Source of the DNA: Stenopsyche tienmushanensis
Taxonomy: Eukaryota; Arthropoda; Insecta; Trichoptera; Stenopsychidae
Length of the DNA: 64,000 bases
Direction: 5' to 3'
Assembly (NCBI GenBank): GCA_008973525.1
Contig: WACJ01000127.1
Span: 1 to 64,000, forward strand
Part shown: positions 12,141 to 24,780 of the stretch, piece by piece
Layout of the letters: each line of letters starts with the position of its first letter
Numbering within the stretch: position 1 is the stretch's first letter
Notes under the pieces: generated by a model
The model's database searches: none
Told to the model about the DNA's origin: nothing
What the model saw: the letters and a program-made list of their open reading frames with translations, nothing else
Position numbers and translations under genes: made by a program

Positions 12141-15100
12141 ATTACATTGCAGTCTATAAGTTCAATGATTTCGCCATGTGCGTACTACTCCAAACATCTA
12201 TTTTATAATCCACACAGGTATCATGTTCATGTATATCAAAATTATTGTTAGTATTATTTCTGTTTTTATAACATTAAGTTTATCACATTTTGTATTTTAA
12301 CACGCTGTGGACAACAAATTTAAAATTAATATTATATTTATGCGTATCTATATAAAGTACTGAGATAATTTCGTTTTAATTTGTTGGCTGTTTTAGAAAA
12401 TATACAATTTTTTACAAAGGAAGTGTTATTTTGCAAATTTTTCGAAACTCATGTGGACTCCATGCAATACTTTATGTGATACACGGCGGCCGGAATGTGT
12501 TAATATACACAAAACAGCATTTATAAATACAAATTAACCCAACTGAACATTGGTAATATAAAATTAATATGAATTGTGATTATTGCATAAAGTCAATGCA
12601 ACCTTTTCAAAGCTTTATAAATTCGGAAATTTCATATTAAAACACCCAATGTAATAAATATTTAAATATGCACATGTTTGCCAAAATAAGATGTTTAACT
12701 AAATAAGTCTAATTTGATTGAATAGCGTCATTCTTTCGACGGTACTCTAGTAATTCCGTTTCAGATTAAATTTAGATTTTCTTATGATGGTTACCACCTG
12801 TTAAAATTCATTGTGAACAAATCAAAGTATGAAATTTTGAGTGATGGATGCTTTTAGCTTTTTTCGTCTTGTAGCTCAAACTAAAATAAATGCTCTGTGC
12901 CATAAACAAAGTCAGAAAAAAGCAAAAATATATCAATGATGCTGCACTATTCAACGGGGATGCAAGATTTATTTCAAGAGTCATATCCAAATTTTGAACG
13001 AAAAAATAAAAAAGGGATGCTGGAAAACCAATCAACCCCACAGAGACAGATAGTGAAATCTATCGAGCGATAAACGACATACATTGCACGCTCAATTCTA
13101 TTCTGGCCACTGTAAAACTTTACACGTTTTCCGGGTAGTTTTCCCTAAAAAAAAGAACGAATCCCAGGAATTGAATCCGACACCGCAGCCATTCAACGGG
13201 GCCAATATTACCCTTGCAACATGAACTGGTGACAGTCAGCTGTTAAACGCAAATTTCTACTTCGTTTCTATTGACTGCATATTCGGCTGAGAGGAGCATA
13301 AAAGAAAGATCCACCGTTCGTTAAAGTTTTTTTGTTTCTTTCGAATGTAAGACATTTAAATATTGTAACTCAATTATGTATGTTTTTATAGTGTTAACTT
13401 GTAATGATGGAGATTTTAAAGACTTTTGGTATGTAATTATATTGAATAATCTTATATTTTGGAGGTAAGGACAATTTTATTGCTTTGGGTTTTCGTGAAA
13501 AAAATATTGGTATGTGTCTGTAGATTTCTTTCACAATTCGTTTTGCATTTTGGTAATGGTTTTAGAGACGATTTCGGCTTATAGGCGACCACTATGGGTC
13601 GATCGGTATATGGGGCAGAAGTGTTCAAATAGTCCCAAGGGCCGGTCGCAGACCGGTAACGGACTACGGCCCCCACAATCGCAACCGGTGGTAATATAGA
13701 AATAGTGAAGCGGGAACAATTCAATGTAATAAAAGGAACCATCGTGGTTTTAAAATAAAATCCTCCCGAGAATTCCCTGCGAGTTCATTTGAATATCCAG
13801 AAAAGACTTTTTCACCCCCAAAAACATCTAAAGCGAAATACATGAATAAAGCTATAATATTTTACATTATCCATACGAAATATTTAATGTAAGGTTATTT
13901 CGGTCGTAATTGGTGCCAAAGAGTAAATGAGTAATATTCCTCCCCCTATGGAGCTTTTCCGATGCTATCTATTCCCTTATATGAGAAAACTTTGCTTGGC
14001 TTGTTGAATAACTCTCCATTTCACCTACAATACATCCAATCAGTGCTTTTCACCTCTCGACTCCCATAAAAGCCTCCCGGTATCGTTTTAAGACTGTAAA
14101 CGACCATTACGAATATATCCTCTCCTAAAAATACAATTAAATATATCAAATATTTCACACAAAAATATATATATTATAATGATTTAATTCATTAATTTGG
14201 AGGAATTACAATTTAATACAAAGAAGTATTTTTTATTAAACATCCAAAATGCGTTTAAAAAAATTATAATAACCGAAATAATAAAATGGTTCTAAGATTT
14301 ATAAAAGCATTTCGTAGATAAAAAATGTCTGTTGATGTGGAGTGTTTTTTCATATCAGTCCACCATCAACCGTACAACTAGACTGTAAAAACTTTTCCTA
14401 AGAAAAAGTAGAGTAACAGACTAAACAAACCAACCTGTGGGGATTGACCTCTCACTATCTCTCATACTTTTTGTTGCAAACTCAACTTGAAACTACGTAA
14501 AACTTTACCTCAAACACAATTTTGCGAGAGATTGTACTTGAAGGTGGGGATCTTATCGACTTGGGAAGGTACACGTATTCCGTTGATGAAAGATGACGTC
14601 TAATCAACAGTTTTATTAATACTTATGCTGCGCAATTGGACCCAAACAGTAAATTAGAATAAATTATTTAACTTCCTTTAAAAATAAATTAGATTAGAAA
14701 TTAGATCCATTAATTTAAATTGTTTAATTTGATTGAAACCTTAGGGAAGACTGTGGATTTGAATCTATGGGTGAATTTATATACATTCCATAAATTTAAG
14801 ATAACTTAAAGCTCATCATAAATTTACAACAATCATGAAACGTAATTATAATTTGTTCTTAATAAATATACATTATATGCATAAATTGTACGAAAGGTCC
14901 TTCTAGTAGACACTTATCATAAATGGTCCATTAAGACGTGTCTATTATACTTTTACAACTTTTATTGCTCATAATTATAAATATATAATTATGGGAAAAT
15001 TACACATAGCCCTCAAACATTTTGGCTATAAAATTTCAATTATTTTACGATGACATAAATGTCCTATCGCCGAATGTATGAGCTTAAAGACGTATTTAAT

Positions 15101-15985
15101 ATAAATAAGTTTTACGCATTTAAAACGCTATGGTGACTTAAAAAATAGTAATTTTTCATACACTTAAGCTTATTATTGAATATATTTTTTATTTTTAAAA
15201 TATTGAAAGTCTATTGACAAATAAATGCGCAACATGTTTGCGATTTTAAGCAGCTTTTGTCAAAATTTTTGCATTTATTTTAAGCTTTCTTCATTATCAC
15301 CAAAATCATGACCTGAGGAGGCTCTCGGTCTTCGCATGATCACTTGCAGCTCCAAATTATCAGTGAATAAACATATTTTTAGATTGGTTGTTAGATTTGA
15401 AGTGGATTGCCATTATTGCATTATGTGTCTTAGTTCAATTCGAATGGTTAATGGTATGACATAAAAATACATAGTTCATGTTTAGATGCTTAAACTCTCA
15501 AGCAATGGGTAATTATGATTTACAAATCAGTTATAAAGCAATCAAATGTTTGAGACGAATTGTGTACATTTTTTAAATTTTTAAGTTAGAATTAAATACA
15601 ACCTACAGCTAATAAATTATATATCTTATGCTAAACCAAAATTTAGCATAGTGTTTTCGTTGACTGTTTATAATGGAATAAATGGTCTTGCTGTGCCTTG
15701 TATTGCTTCAAAATGGATGTCATTAAGATTTGTTCCATCCCTTCATCTAATATCTTTTCAAAATGTAATTATAATTTGATTTGATGGATACGCTCGTTAT
15801 TGAACATATCATTAGCTTGGGTATTATCTGAAGCGCCATGCTGTGCAAATTGTAAGGGCTTTATTATTAAGGGTAGTCAGGCATCGTCGTTTCCATCTGT
15901 AATAGGCATTTTTATTTGGATTCATCAAATTAAGGCTAAGACAAAGATATTTGGTTGAAAAAAAATACAATTTGAGACACAAGTC
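12141..15985. other. Mostly AT-rich non-coding stretch
   Basis: A small GC-richer island lies at about 13560-13720. An open minus-strand frame at 12808-13041 has one hydrophobic segment but no recognisable family. A short hairpin (9-bp arms, TATGCTAAA/TTTAGCATA) lies at about 15627-15651. No transposase or repeat was recognised. Confidence 0.4.
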
Positions 15986-16260
15986 TCCACGGGAAATGGA
16001 TCGCCATAACTGTTCTGCGAAATGCGTCATTAAGTTCATAAAATCCAATAAGCAATGAACACACAATCGCGACCTTCCTCGGTTGTCGCAGGCCGTGAGG
16101 GCGGAGGGGTCCTCTGAGGGCGAGGGCCCTGCGGCCAGCCGATAGCGGCGAGTTACGACCCTCCGAGAGGGCCACACCGTGCTTGGGGGTGGGAAACAGG
16201 AGAAAAGGCAGAGGTAAAATCACCGGACAGAGGCAAGTAAATAGCAGTCGTAACCATACC
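15986..16260. other. CpG- and GC-rich block
   Basis: This is the first strongly GC-rich block of the window, densest at about 16080-16185, with many CpG dinucleotides. Two overlapping minus-strand frames (15824-16177 and 15936-16223) are open through it, which is expected by chance at high GC. The products (arginine- and leucine-rich) match nothing I recognise. It could be a regulatory island, an exon of an unknown gene, or a decayed repeat. Confidence 0.3.
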
Positions 16261-16892
16261 TAGAAAATCACTCCACTTTCTCTTTGCTTGGGAAAAAATC
16301 AAGCGCTCAATAAGAATTAATCATAAATGGACCTCAAATTAGTCAACTTATAATACTTGCTTTCATCATGCAAATTGTGGTATTTAATGTAAAAGATCCA
16401 TACTAAGTTAAATTAAATTTCTCCTATATAATTTCAGAGTGATCTTATCGCATTCGCGAAATTTTAAAAGTAATTTAATGGAAGTTTTCATACAGACGAA
16501 CATCTGTTTTCGCAGTGAAAGTATGGTGTTTTTACCTGTGTATCCAAGGGTCACCTTGCCGGTTGATTTTGACCATTTTCCACCTCCCCCTGGTCTACCT
16601 AGGTGGAAAACGTCTCGAGTTAGTGCCGCCTGGCCGCGCTCAGATAGAAAGAGTAATACCTAACTCGCGTGGAAACATACATGGCCGTAATAAGGAGGTA
16701 CGATATGACTCTGCGATCTGCCTGGACCTTCACTACTACCCTTGAATTGACACCTGGATATTGCCAAAAATTTATTTTCTTTAAAATAAAAAAAATAACT
16801 TTAAATAGAGTAAAACATACACAGACTCAATAGGTGATTACTTTGGCTTTTGAGCTATGGTTTTTTTATTCATCTTAGGTCAATATTAACCT
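16261..16892. other. Non-coding stretch
   Basis: A GC-richer patch at 16545-16740 is open in two forward frames, which usually means chance. The remainder is AT-rich. Confidence 0.4.
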
Positions 16893-16981
16893 TTAACCCT
16901 TACAACTCCTATGCCCATACGCTGTGGCCGAAGATTTTTTCCTACCAACTCCTATGGCCACTACGCGTGGCCGGTTTTTCC
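16893..16981. repeat. piggyBac-like terminus with two tandem 40-bp units
   Basis: TTAA at 16893-16896 is followed by CCCTTACAACTCC, resembling a piggyBac-type end. Two tandem units follow (about 16899-16940 and 16941-16981). Each has the core CAACTCCTATG and then CC-A-TACGC-GTGGCC; the second contains the palindromic core ACGCGT. No matching opposite end was found, so it may be a broken element. Confidence 0.35.
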
Positions 16982-17571
16982 TTGGGTAGTTCATATGAAC
17001 TTCAAATAAGATTTTGGTTTTTTTAAATGTAAGAATCAAGTGAATACTCTAAAAATACCGTCTTATTGTCTGACCATTAATCTGTCATCTGGAATATGGT
17101 AAATAATTGGTTCAGAGAAATTTAATCAGTGCAGATAAAGAGCATAAAACAATAGTTTGCATCGAGTTATGGCGCAGTGAACATCATAAAAATTATTCGT
17201 GTCCAGTAATTCAATATTATTTTGATAGTACGTATATTTTTTACATTTTATTCGTTTTTCGTTCTATACAGATGCATTTGAAATAAACCCCAATCGGAAA
17301 TTCATTTTGGAAAACTGTAATTCACAAAACTAGCATTTTAATAAAATATGTATATACTGATAAATTTATAAACAAATTGAAGTATGTAAATAAATTTATA
17401 TACAATTTTAGGGTTACCGGATCCCTTCCCGCTACTATGTGTTCTCTAAGATCGTATTCGCACGTGGGCTTGTTCTTCTATGGGATTATAATGAAGCCGA
17501 TGGTAGAAAAGAGGTGGTTAGGTGCTGACGAAAACCCTTCCATCTTAACTAGTATCTTTTATTTACGGAGT
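16982..17571. other. AT-rich non-coding stretch
   Basis: Nothing recognisable; a somewhat GC-richer segment begins at 17405 and leads into the repeat that follows. Confidence 0.4.
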
Positions 17572-17815
17572 GAGATGGTACAGCTATAAGTCTGCGGGAA
17601 GGACATCTTTCCGCAGTCAAGGCTATCCGACGACTTCCCTATTTCTGCGCGTTATCACAGGATGGGCATCAATGCACGCACAAGAATTTAGACAACTTTC
17701 GTTAACAAGGCGCAATTTATCTGTAGGAAAACAGAAAATGTCACTGTCAATTTGACAAATTGCATCCGAAGGAAGACAGAAATATGTCCCTGTTAAACTG
17801 ATGAATTGCACATGG
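17572..17815 (+). repeat. Hairpin-bearing repeat, copy 1
   Basis: It is homologous to 63500-63710. Both copies begin TACAGCTAT and contain a 10-bp stem-loop, here CTGCGGGAAG-GACAT-CTTTCCGCAG at 17592-17616, with one G-T wobble and otherwise perfect. Both then share CACAGGATG and a later CTGTTAA...GAATTGCA. Translated in one frame, both copies also keep AGRTS..SQGY, so either the DNA or an old coding sequence is conserved. No target-site duplication was identified and the superfamily is unknown. Confidence 0.6.
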
Positions 17816-20800
17816 ATTTACATGGGGATGGTATTTCACCTAAGCATCAGTTCTGTAATATTAATATTTATTTCATTATTTCTAAAAAAAATACCTTAAA
17901 TACACATTTTCTTGTCCTGCGATTTTTCGATCGAAAAACCTTCAATTTGCTAGTGACATATAAACGTATTTAAAATAAAAATTAAAACTAAATGAAAGTT
18001 TATTTTATTGTAAAATTAAATTAAATATTTCTTGAAGCTGCTCATTAATACAGGCTCTGAAAACATTCAACCATATCACTACCTATCAACGAAAGAAAAT
18101 AAAAGGAGTCGCCAAGGTGGAAGACATGGTGGCCCAGTGGGTAGAGAATGGGGAGAAAGCTCGTATAACATCGTAAAAAGGTAGATTGAGGTAACTGGAG
18201 AGAATAACAGGGGAAGCGAGAAAACCATATCGAGGATTCTTCTTCGTTAGATATCGGGTGCAACGAACCGCATGCAATATCCTACATTAAAATCTGTAAT
18301 AAACCCTAATGACAAAAATGCATCAATGCATTTCAATATCGTTATTAAGCAACGATTTCGACCCAATTAAAAATAAAGACAAATAACTCTCGTATAAACA
18401 ACACTACCTCGATAAGGTTTCATTTTACAGCCCAATCTCATTACTTCGACCATTCTGAAAATCATAGTTCAATTTATAGCTCAATACTTCAAGGAATCAT
18501 TGCATTGCATTTTGAAAAGGATCGATCCATCTATTAAACGAATAAGATCGGCAACATGAATTCATGCTGAAAAAAATCATGCTCGACTTCATCAATGTGT
18601 AATTGACGAGAATATTCAAAAATTGCTGATGAAATAAATATTTGAGATAACCTAAACTCAGACGACGATATTATAGATGAAGACATTATGTACTTAATTA
18701 TATGCAAGGTTTAGACATAGATTAACAATTGAAGTTGTATTTTTTAAATGAAAATTCTTCCATTAAAAGAAGCTTAAAATATAGAAAAAATATTCCAGAA
18801 AAATTACCCACTAGGTGAGCGCCCAAAATTAAGCACGAAGGTTTTGCTATTAATATGAATATGGTGAATGTATTATATGGACAGCTATGATGATGATATT
18901 TTTAAAGTGCTAAACGACCGTATTCTTAAACAGTGCATTAATCGGTTGTCCTAAATTGTTAATTTTAGTTCTGAAATTCGTTTTAAAATAAAAAAAACTC
19001 CGCTTTTAATAAAATCTCTTTTTGAAGAGATAAAAAGAGCTCTTTTTTATTTATTTCTCTGCGGTGCTCTGGCAGTTTTCTCAGCTCGGTCGCCTTTCAC
19101 TAAGTGTTGAGATAACTCTTGGATAAATACGATCGTGCGCGACAAGGTGAGGCGGAGGGCAGAGGTCAATGGGGCCCCCTAGGCGGAGGGGCTGGGCCGG
19201 GAGGGCGAAGGCGCCCTGTACGAATGACGGAGCCAGGTAATGGAGATGGAGGTTAACCGAGTGGAAACTGCTTCATTTCAACCGACCAGGAAGATAAGTC
19301 GATAATGCACAGGTACCGCAATAAATTATTGTGAAGCCATGCCCCTGGAAGAATCGTAAAAAAATAAGATTTTCCGCACTGGAAATGGTCCGTTTAAATA
19401 TAGCCGAAAATATTTCAAATTACAGCAATTTTCTTTATTTTCCGCAAATATATTTTTGCAATAAATTCAAATAAAGACGGTGCAAGATTCTAGTATGTAG
19501 CACAATTAAATTTATCAATGTTCAATCACGACTTCAATTATATATTATAAAATACATATCAATCCCAGATTAAATTTAAAAAAAACTTATCTCTATGGAC
19601 TCTCTAAATATTATATTTTCATTATGTATTTAATTTTTCTATAAAAAAAATAAAATCGATCATTGAATAATTTATGTAAAATGGGAAATTTCTTACCAAA
19701 GAGATACGAAATCAAAAGATGGTGGCAGTGGAAGAAAGGACGAATGATAACGGTTAAGGCAAATAAAAACATGGTATCGCTATACAAGATTCAATAAGTC
19801 AATGGACCTGTATGTAGTCCTCAAAATTTGTGAACGGATTCATAACTAATAATTCCAGTTCAAAATTTTGAAATGTTTAAATCACTAGAAAATGTGTGAA
19901 AATCATTTAAAAAAATGAGATTGGCTTTTTCTTCGCCTCAAAAAAATTAAACTTAAAAACAACTTTTCCGATGTTTCATATTGCAATCATATCGTCATAT
20001 TTAAAGCAAAAACATTGTCTTTGGCCTTCGAAAAAAATAGTAAAACTAAGAGGATAATCAATAATATTTACTTTTAGTAAAAAACTTAAGCTAACAGTTT
20101 AAATCACTCTAAAATGGATTTCAAAACTTATATTATCTGAATAATAAACCTTTTTCCGAAGAATTTTCCTAGTTGTCTATTTTCATCATGAAATAACAGA
20201 TGTATCTTATTGTTTTCTGTTGATTTACATTATAGTTTTAAACTCAAATTGTGGAAAAAAATAATGTACCAACAAATTTAGGAGATAAAAAATGTATATA
20301 TCTGATTGATTGTTTTTTACTTGTTGTCTGAAAAAGTCATGTAATAATAGCTAAAATATCTATAGTGTATTTGTGTGTAAAATGTCTACAAATCATGTGT
20401 AATTTTTTAGTTTTTTACGAAATAATTAGCATAAAATAATATTAAATTCAGAGTATTTAACTAAAACGGATTTTGTGGTATTTGAATCACAAACGATGAA
20501 AAATAACGACGGTCAATGTGTTCTCTAGTCTTCTGTTAGCAGGAAAAGTCTGGCCCATTATATACAGTACAATGGAAATAAAATGAAGTAGAAAGTCGCT
20601 GAAAAGCAATGTGCAAACAGATAAAAGCAGGTAGTCTACCGTGAGTTGAAATATCCTTTTATTTGGCCCTTCATTTTAAAGCTCTCACCTTTGGGATGTT
20701 ACTAATGACCGAGACTTAAAAGTTTAAAGACAGTTTTACAGCGTTAGCATAGGGTCATTTGAAGAGCTCCGTTCGACCTAATGTTCTTTCCCAGATCTTC

Positions 20801-21762
20801 ATTTTTTTTCTCTCCTCAAATCCCGCATTTGGACCCCCTTTTTTCAACCCCCATTTCAGCTGAGTGAAATTCGGGGCGCGTGTTTATCTGTCGGTGGAAG
20901 AAACCGGTCACGAAGGTGAATTCTCGATTTCTTCCCTTCCTCGCTCCGAGTGTTACCGGTGTTGAAAAGTTTTCTCTTTAAAAAGTCTTTATAACCGCTT
21001 TTTTATACTAGATTTTACACTTAAGACACCGACTCTGAAAAAGTTTTGTTTTGTGAACATATTTTAGTCATTCGAGAATATTTTTCTTTAAACAAATAGT
21101 ACGTCTATCTATTCTAAGCCAAGCTGAATGGATTCAAGTAAAATATTTGATAATATTTGTCGAACTTAAGTGTTTTAAATTGTCTGAATTGAGCAGAAGA
21201 GCTTCAGTAGAACGAAGAGTACATGGATCTAATGCCAGTTTAATCCAATTACCTTTGTCTGAGTACTGAGGTATAGTAGTGATATAACTATATGGAGGCA
21301 ACCGGAGAATATTCAGCATACCTTCAGGCTTTCAAGATAAACTATTAATCTCAAATTTACATAAGATCAAAACTCGATCCATAATGATGTAATAAAATTT
21401 ATACGCGTCGGCAATAAATTAACTTACATTTTAATAAGAATTTTTCCTTCTAGCTACATTCATAAAATGTTATTGATGTGTTAATCCATTTGTCAAGTCG
21501 TTTACATCAATGATCTAATATTTAGTTTAAAGTTCTTAGTTATATTACATTTTTAATACAAAAACTGTCTTATAATTAAATAATTGGTAGAAAAAAAAGT
21601 AAGATTAACAGAAAAAGAAATACACAAGATATAAGAATTTAAATTAAATTAATTCAAAAAAATAATAGATAGATGTTTGATATACTTTTAGATAGCCAAT
21701 TACAATTAAAAGTAATTAAAAATGCATTTTATCAATCTAAGAATTTAAGATCGCTTCTTGGG
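17816..21762. other. Non-coding stretch with GC-rich block and islands
   Basis: A strongly G-rich block spans about 19070-19330 and contains a G-quadruplex-type motif at 19188-19205. A second island at about 20640-20980 has AAACCGGTC at 20901-20909 and TTACCGGTG at 20953-20961, resembling Grainyhead sites. The DNA between, and from 20990 to 21750, is AT-rich and empty. A smaller island lies at 18090-18280. Confidence 0.4.
19188..19205 (+). other. G-quadruplex-type motif
   Basis: The sequence GGGGCTGGGCCGGGAGGG has four runs of at least three guanines separated by loops of two, two and one bases, the classic G-quadruplex pattern. Nothing here shows whether it folds or has a role. Confidence 0.6.
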
Positions 21763-22061
21763 TGTGCACTGTTGCCGGTTGGGTAGTGACGCGCAGGAGG
21801 CGGGAGTCATCGGTTAGCCTTGGAGGCGGGAAGCTATCCTTCCTGCAGTCAGACCTCTCTCTCTCGTGTGGAATAAATAGTTATTTAGAGAAGAGAGTCT
21901 TTCTATTCGACACCCGTCTATTCCCATTCATTCGTCCAGCAACATCACGGTTCGATAGAAGAACGGACCCGTGAGCTAGCGGAGTCATCCCGACGAGCAC
22001 GTGGAGGCGGGGAGTCACCCGAGGACTCTACCTCCGAGAGCGCCCCCACCTCAACGTTACA
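21763..22061 (+). mobile_element. Solo LTR, copy 1
   Basis: This segment is homologous to 33210-33484, by eye about 85% identical. It starts TGTGCACTGTTGCC and ends CAACGTTACA, giving TG...CA borders. It carries an AATAAA polyadenylation-type signal in GGAATAAATAGTT. TTGGG (21758-21762) and TAGGG (22062-22066) flank it and could be a 5-bp duplication with one change. No primer-binding site, gag or pol follows, so it is a solo LTR. The lineage is not identifiable from the LTR alone. Confidence 0.65.
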
Positions 22062-23959
22062 TAGGGAAGTCTATGCTCTTTGAATGATTAAACTTCAATT
22101 TAATTCAAATCGAAATTTTTCGCTAATTATTCACACGACATTAAATGTATATACTTTTGGAGATATACGTTTTTGTAAACATGAGATTTGGAGAAATTTT
22201 GCAAAATTTAAATATTATTCAAAAATTATCCATGAATTTCTTGAAAGAAAATTACAATTTTGAATTCTTGACTCAAAAAAACTCTGATTTAAAAAAAATA
22301 AAAACATAGCCATTAAATAATTTGCGAATTAACTAGGAAATTACCCCAGTTTGTCAAAAAAAGCTATTATTGGTTTACTTATTATGCTGCAATGAAGTCC
22401 AAAGTCTAGGAGTACAAGCTCAATGGAACATCAGATACTAGAATTCAACTTTTTAATATTGTTCCTGATATTAAAAAAACTTTCAAGGATCAAAGTCATT
22501 AAGATATTTGTATTTTGTGTGTTATGTTTTAAAATTTAAACAAACAATGTTTTTTAACATTTTTGTTCATTATGCGTTATTACCTACCCTACAAAATAAA
22601 AGGTGTCCCGTAAAAAAATCAGGATTTACGTTACGTTCTGTTGCAGAAGAAGTTTAGGGGACCCTGATTTAAAGAGTAGAGGTTAAACGCTCTACATTAT
22701 CTAAATGCTGATAAATAATCAGATCTAAATCATCGCTTGTTCTTATTTGGCATTCTTAAAGGTGAGCATGTTAATACGTTTATTATTCATCAATGTGTGT
22801 CGCAGCAGAGAATAGAATAGGTGTATAATTATTTATTGGGGGAAAAATATAACCTACAAAAATGGTAATGTGTTATATCACTATACTTGAAATTTATAAT
22901 ACATTCGTTGTACCGGAAATTTAAATTTTAAAAAAATGGGTCATTGTGATGAACGCTTGCGGCCAAGGATGATGGCTTTAAATGCCAGACTATTGCTCCA
23001 CGGCCTTCAAGCACTCGAACGGCAAAGAGATGATCCAACACAATGATATCCACCATTTGGCAATCGGAATTGTTTCTGCACGCCTTCGGCAATTTTAGGC
23101 AATTGTAACGGCGCGATATAGTTATGAGGCACTTTCCAAAGTGATCAACGGCCATAAACGCAGTCGGTAGTAAAGCCACCAGGATCGGATTAGAGATAAA
23201 TATTTACACGGCGCCGGATTCTTGGCCGGGCCACTGGGCGTGTTTTTTCCTAAGACCACTTTGATATAAGACGGACCATAAATCCGGCCGAGTTAATCCG
23301 TAATAGCCCATTACTTCAAACACGGAAGCCTTTCTTGGAACGGCAATTGGTCCAGGCGCACCGCAATCCGGTTAAAGTTTGGCGGACGGCGACGGCTTAT
23401 CCGCCCAGGGGCGCACATGTTCCAGGGGACACTTCCGAATTACTCACAGGCGCTCTAAATATAAGCAATGCGATTTGTTTCCCAAAAGAGGACATAAAAA
23501 CGCCATCAGGGACACTTTTAAAAATAAGAACCGATAAGCCGCGAAAAAGAGTAAATATCAAGCATACCGCTCCAATTACAAACAATCCCCTACCAAATGA
23601 TTTAGCATATGTACTACTACATACTAGATCAGATATATCCAAAATGGAGTACACACATACTAGGGTATACTTGAAGTGATAGTTAAAGATCGTCAAAAAG
23701 TGAGGTGAGTCTCGCTCACCACTCGGTTTGAAGTAGCAACGCAATGCTTGGCAATAACTATTTACATCTAGTTCCTTTGAAGCGTGTCCCTAACGCTTTT
23801 CTGTATAATTTTATGAAGTGCAAAATGACACCTTTTCAAATATCTATAGGATTTTCTTATCTGAAATTAGTCCGTAACCACGAACCGAACTGTGTGTTCG
23901 AACCTCCGATTTCGAAGATATCCACTTGAATGGAAAGTTGCATAATATTCTAACAGGAG
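22062..23959. other. Non-coding stretch with a large GC-richer island
   Basis: The island runs from about 22930 to 23640. Long frames on both strands (23335-23679 plus, 23397-23744 minus) overlap, and neither product is recognisable, so neither is called. At 22648-22665 AGTTTAGGGGACCCTG resembles the outer end of some hAT elements, but no partner end was found. Confidence 0.35.
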
Positions 23960-24780
23960 TTAAAAAGGCTTGCAAAGTGTGTTCTCAAAGAAACAAAGCC
24001 GGAAAAGACATCAAAACATATATTATTATGTTAATTATGTAAATGTAACTAGTGATGGTGTTGCTATCTTAACTGGAAGTTAAAAATAATTGAAGACAAA
24101 TGTAATTGAAATAGCACCCAACACTAGATTATCCATCGGTAAGCTATTGCAGTAAACAAATTGGCACCAAATATGCATCCTGTGCTACAGGTTGAATCTG
24201 CATAGTTAATTCTGTAAATACAAGATCTTTACATAGAAGATTTTTTCAATAATATGCAATTAAATGGACAGTAGACATAAAAATCACAGTTCATTGGTTA
24301 TCATGAGAAAAAGTGCCAAAAAATATTCTTAAACTGAATTACGACGATAAGCAGATAAGATAGTAACTACAATTCGATATAAAATCGCGATATGGAGGGA
24401 GAATTTAGCATGTTAATTGCCCTTAGCCTGATTTTATTTCTTTCATAGATAGTATTAAAATATGGTTTCAATAATTATTAATCAATTAATTTTCTGAAAA
24501 TGATAATCTTTTGCTGAAATTGATACGAGAGAAAGGAGTCCATTATAATCCAAATTTAAAGAAAAATCTCATCAAAATTTAAGGATGGGATTAAAAACTG
24601 AACATTCTGATATTAGAATATTTAATAAGCATTGCAACGAATGCTTTCTTACTGTTTGGTTCTAAATGCCTGTACGAAATAGAGTTTTCTGCTATGACAA
24701 TTATTACAAATTAGAATAAGAACCAGATCTTCTAGTTGAATTAATAGAGGGCACAATCAGATTTTACGATATTACAAAAC
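23960..24780 (+). pseudogene. hAT transposase relic 2 (ZBED5/FAM200-like), nearly the whole catalytic half
   Basis: Pieces in consistent order but shifting frames match this family. TSDGVAILTG (24048-24077) corresponds to the C-T-D-G-A-x-A-x-x-G motif bearing a catalytic aspartate. It is followed by NVIEIAP. Then come IVNSVNTRSLHRRFFQ and VHWLS (24289-24303), equivalent to I-V-N-F-I-K-x-R-x-L-x-x-R-L-F and V-R-W-L-S. At 24645-24705, FLLFGSKCLYEIEFSAMTII matches the C-terminal dimerisation block (F-G-S-T-Y-x-C-E-x-x-F-S-A-M). Many stops and at least two frameshifts show it is dead. It is a separate insertion from relic 1 and retains parts of the protein that relic 1 lacks. Confidence 0.8.

Noticed and set aside
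13140..13200. GAATCCCAGGAATTGAATCCGA as a tRNA B box
   Set aside because: Only weak B-box similarity with no cloverleaf; not called as RNA gene or SINE.
15824..16223. 117- and 95-codon minus-strand frames in different registers
   Set aside because: They overlap in the CpG-rich block, so at least one is chance and neither has a domain.
17785..17815. CTGATGA as a hammerhead-ribozyme core
   Set aside because: No GAAA partner or stems in the right places, and the sister copy at 63690 has CTGGCGA instead.
22643..22665. hAT-like outer end GGGGACCCTG
   Set aside because: No opposite end or transposase was found; a single 10-15-base match is not enough.
23335..23744. Overlapping 114- and 115-codon frames on opposite strands
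   Set aside because: Both strands being open through the same GC-richer segment argues for composition rather than coding; neither product is recognisable.
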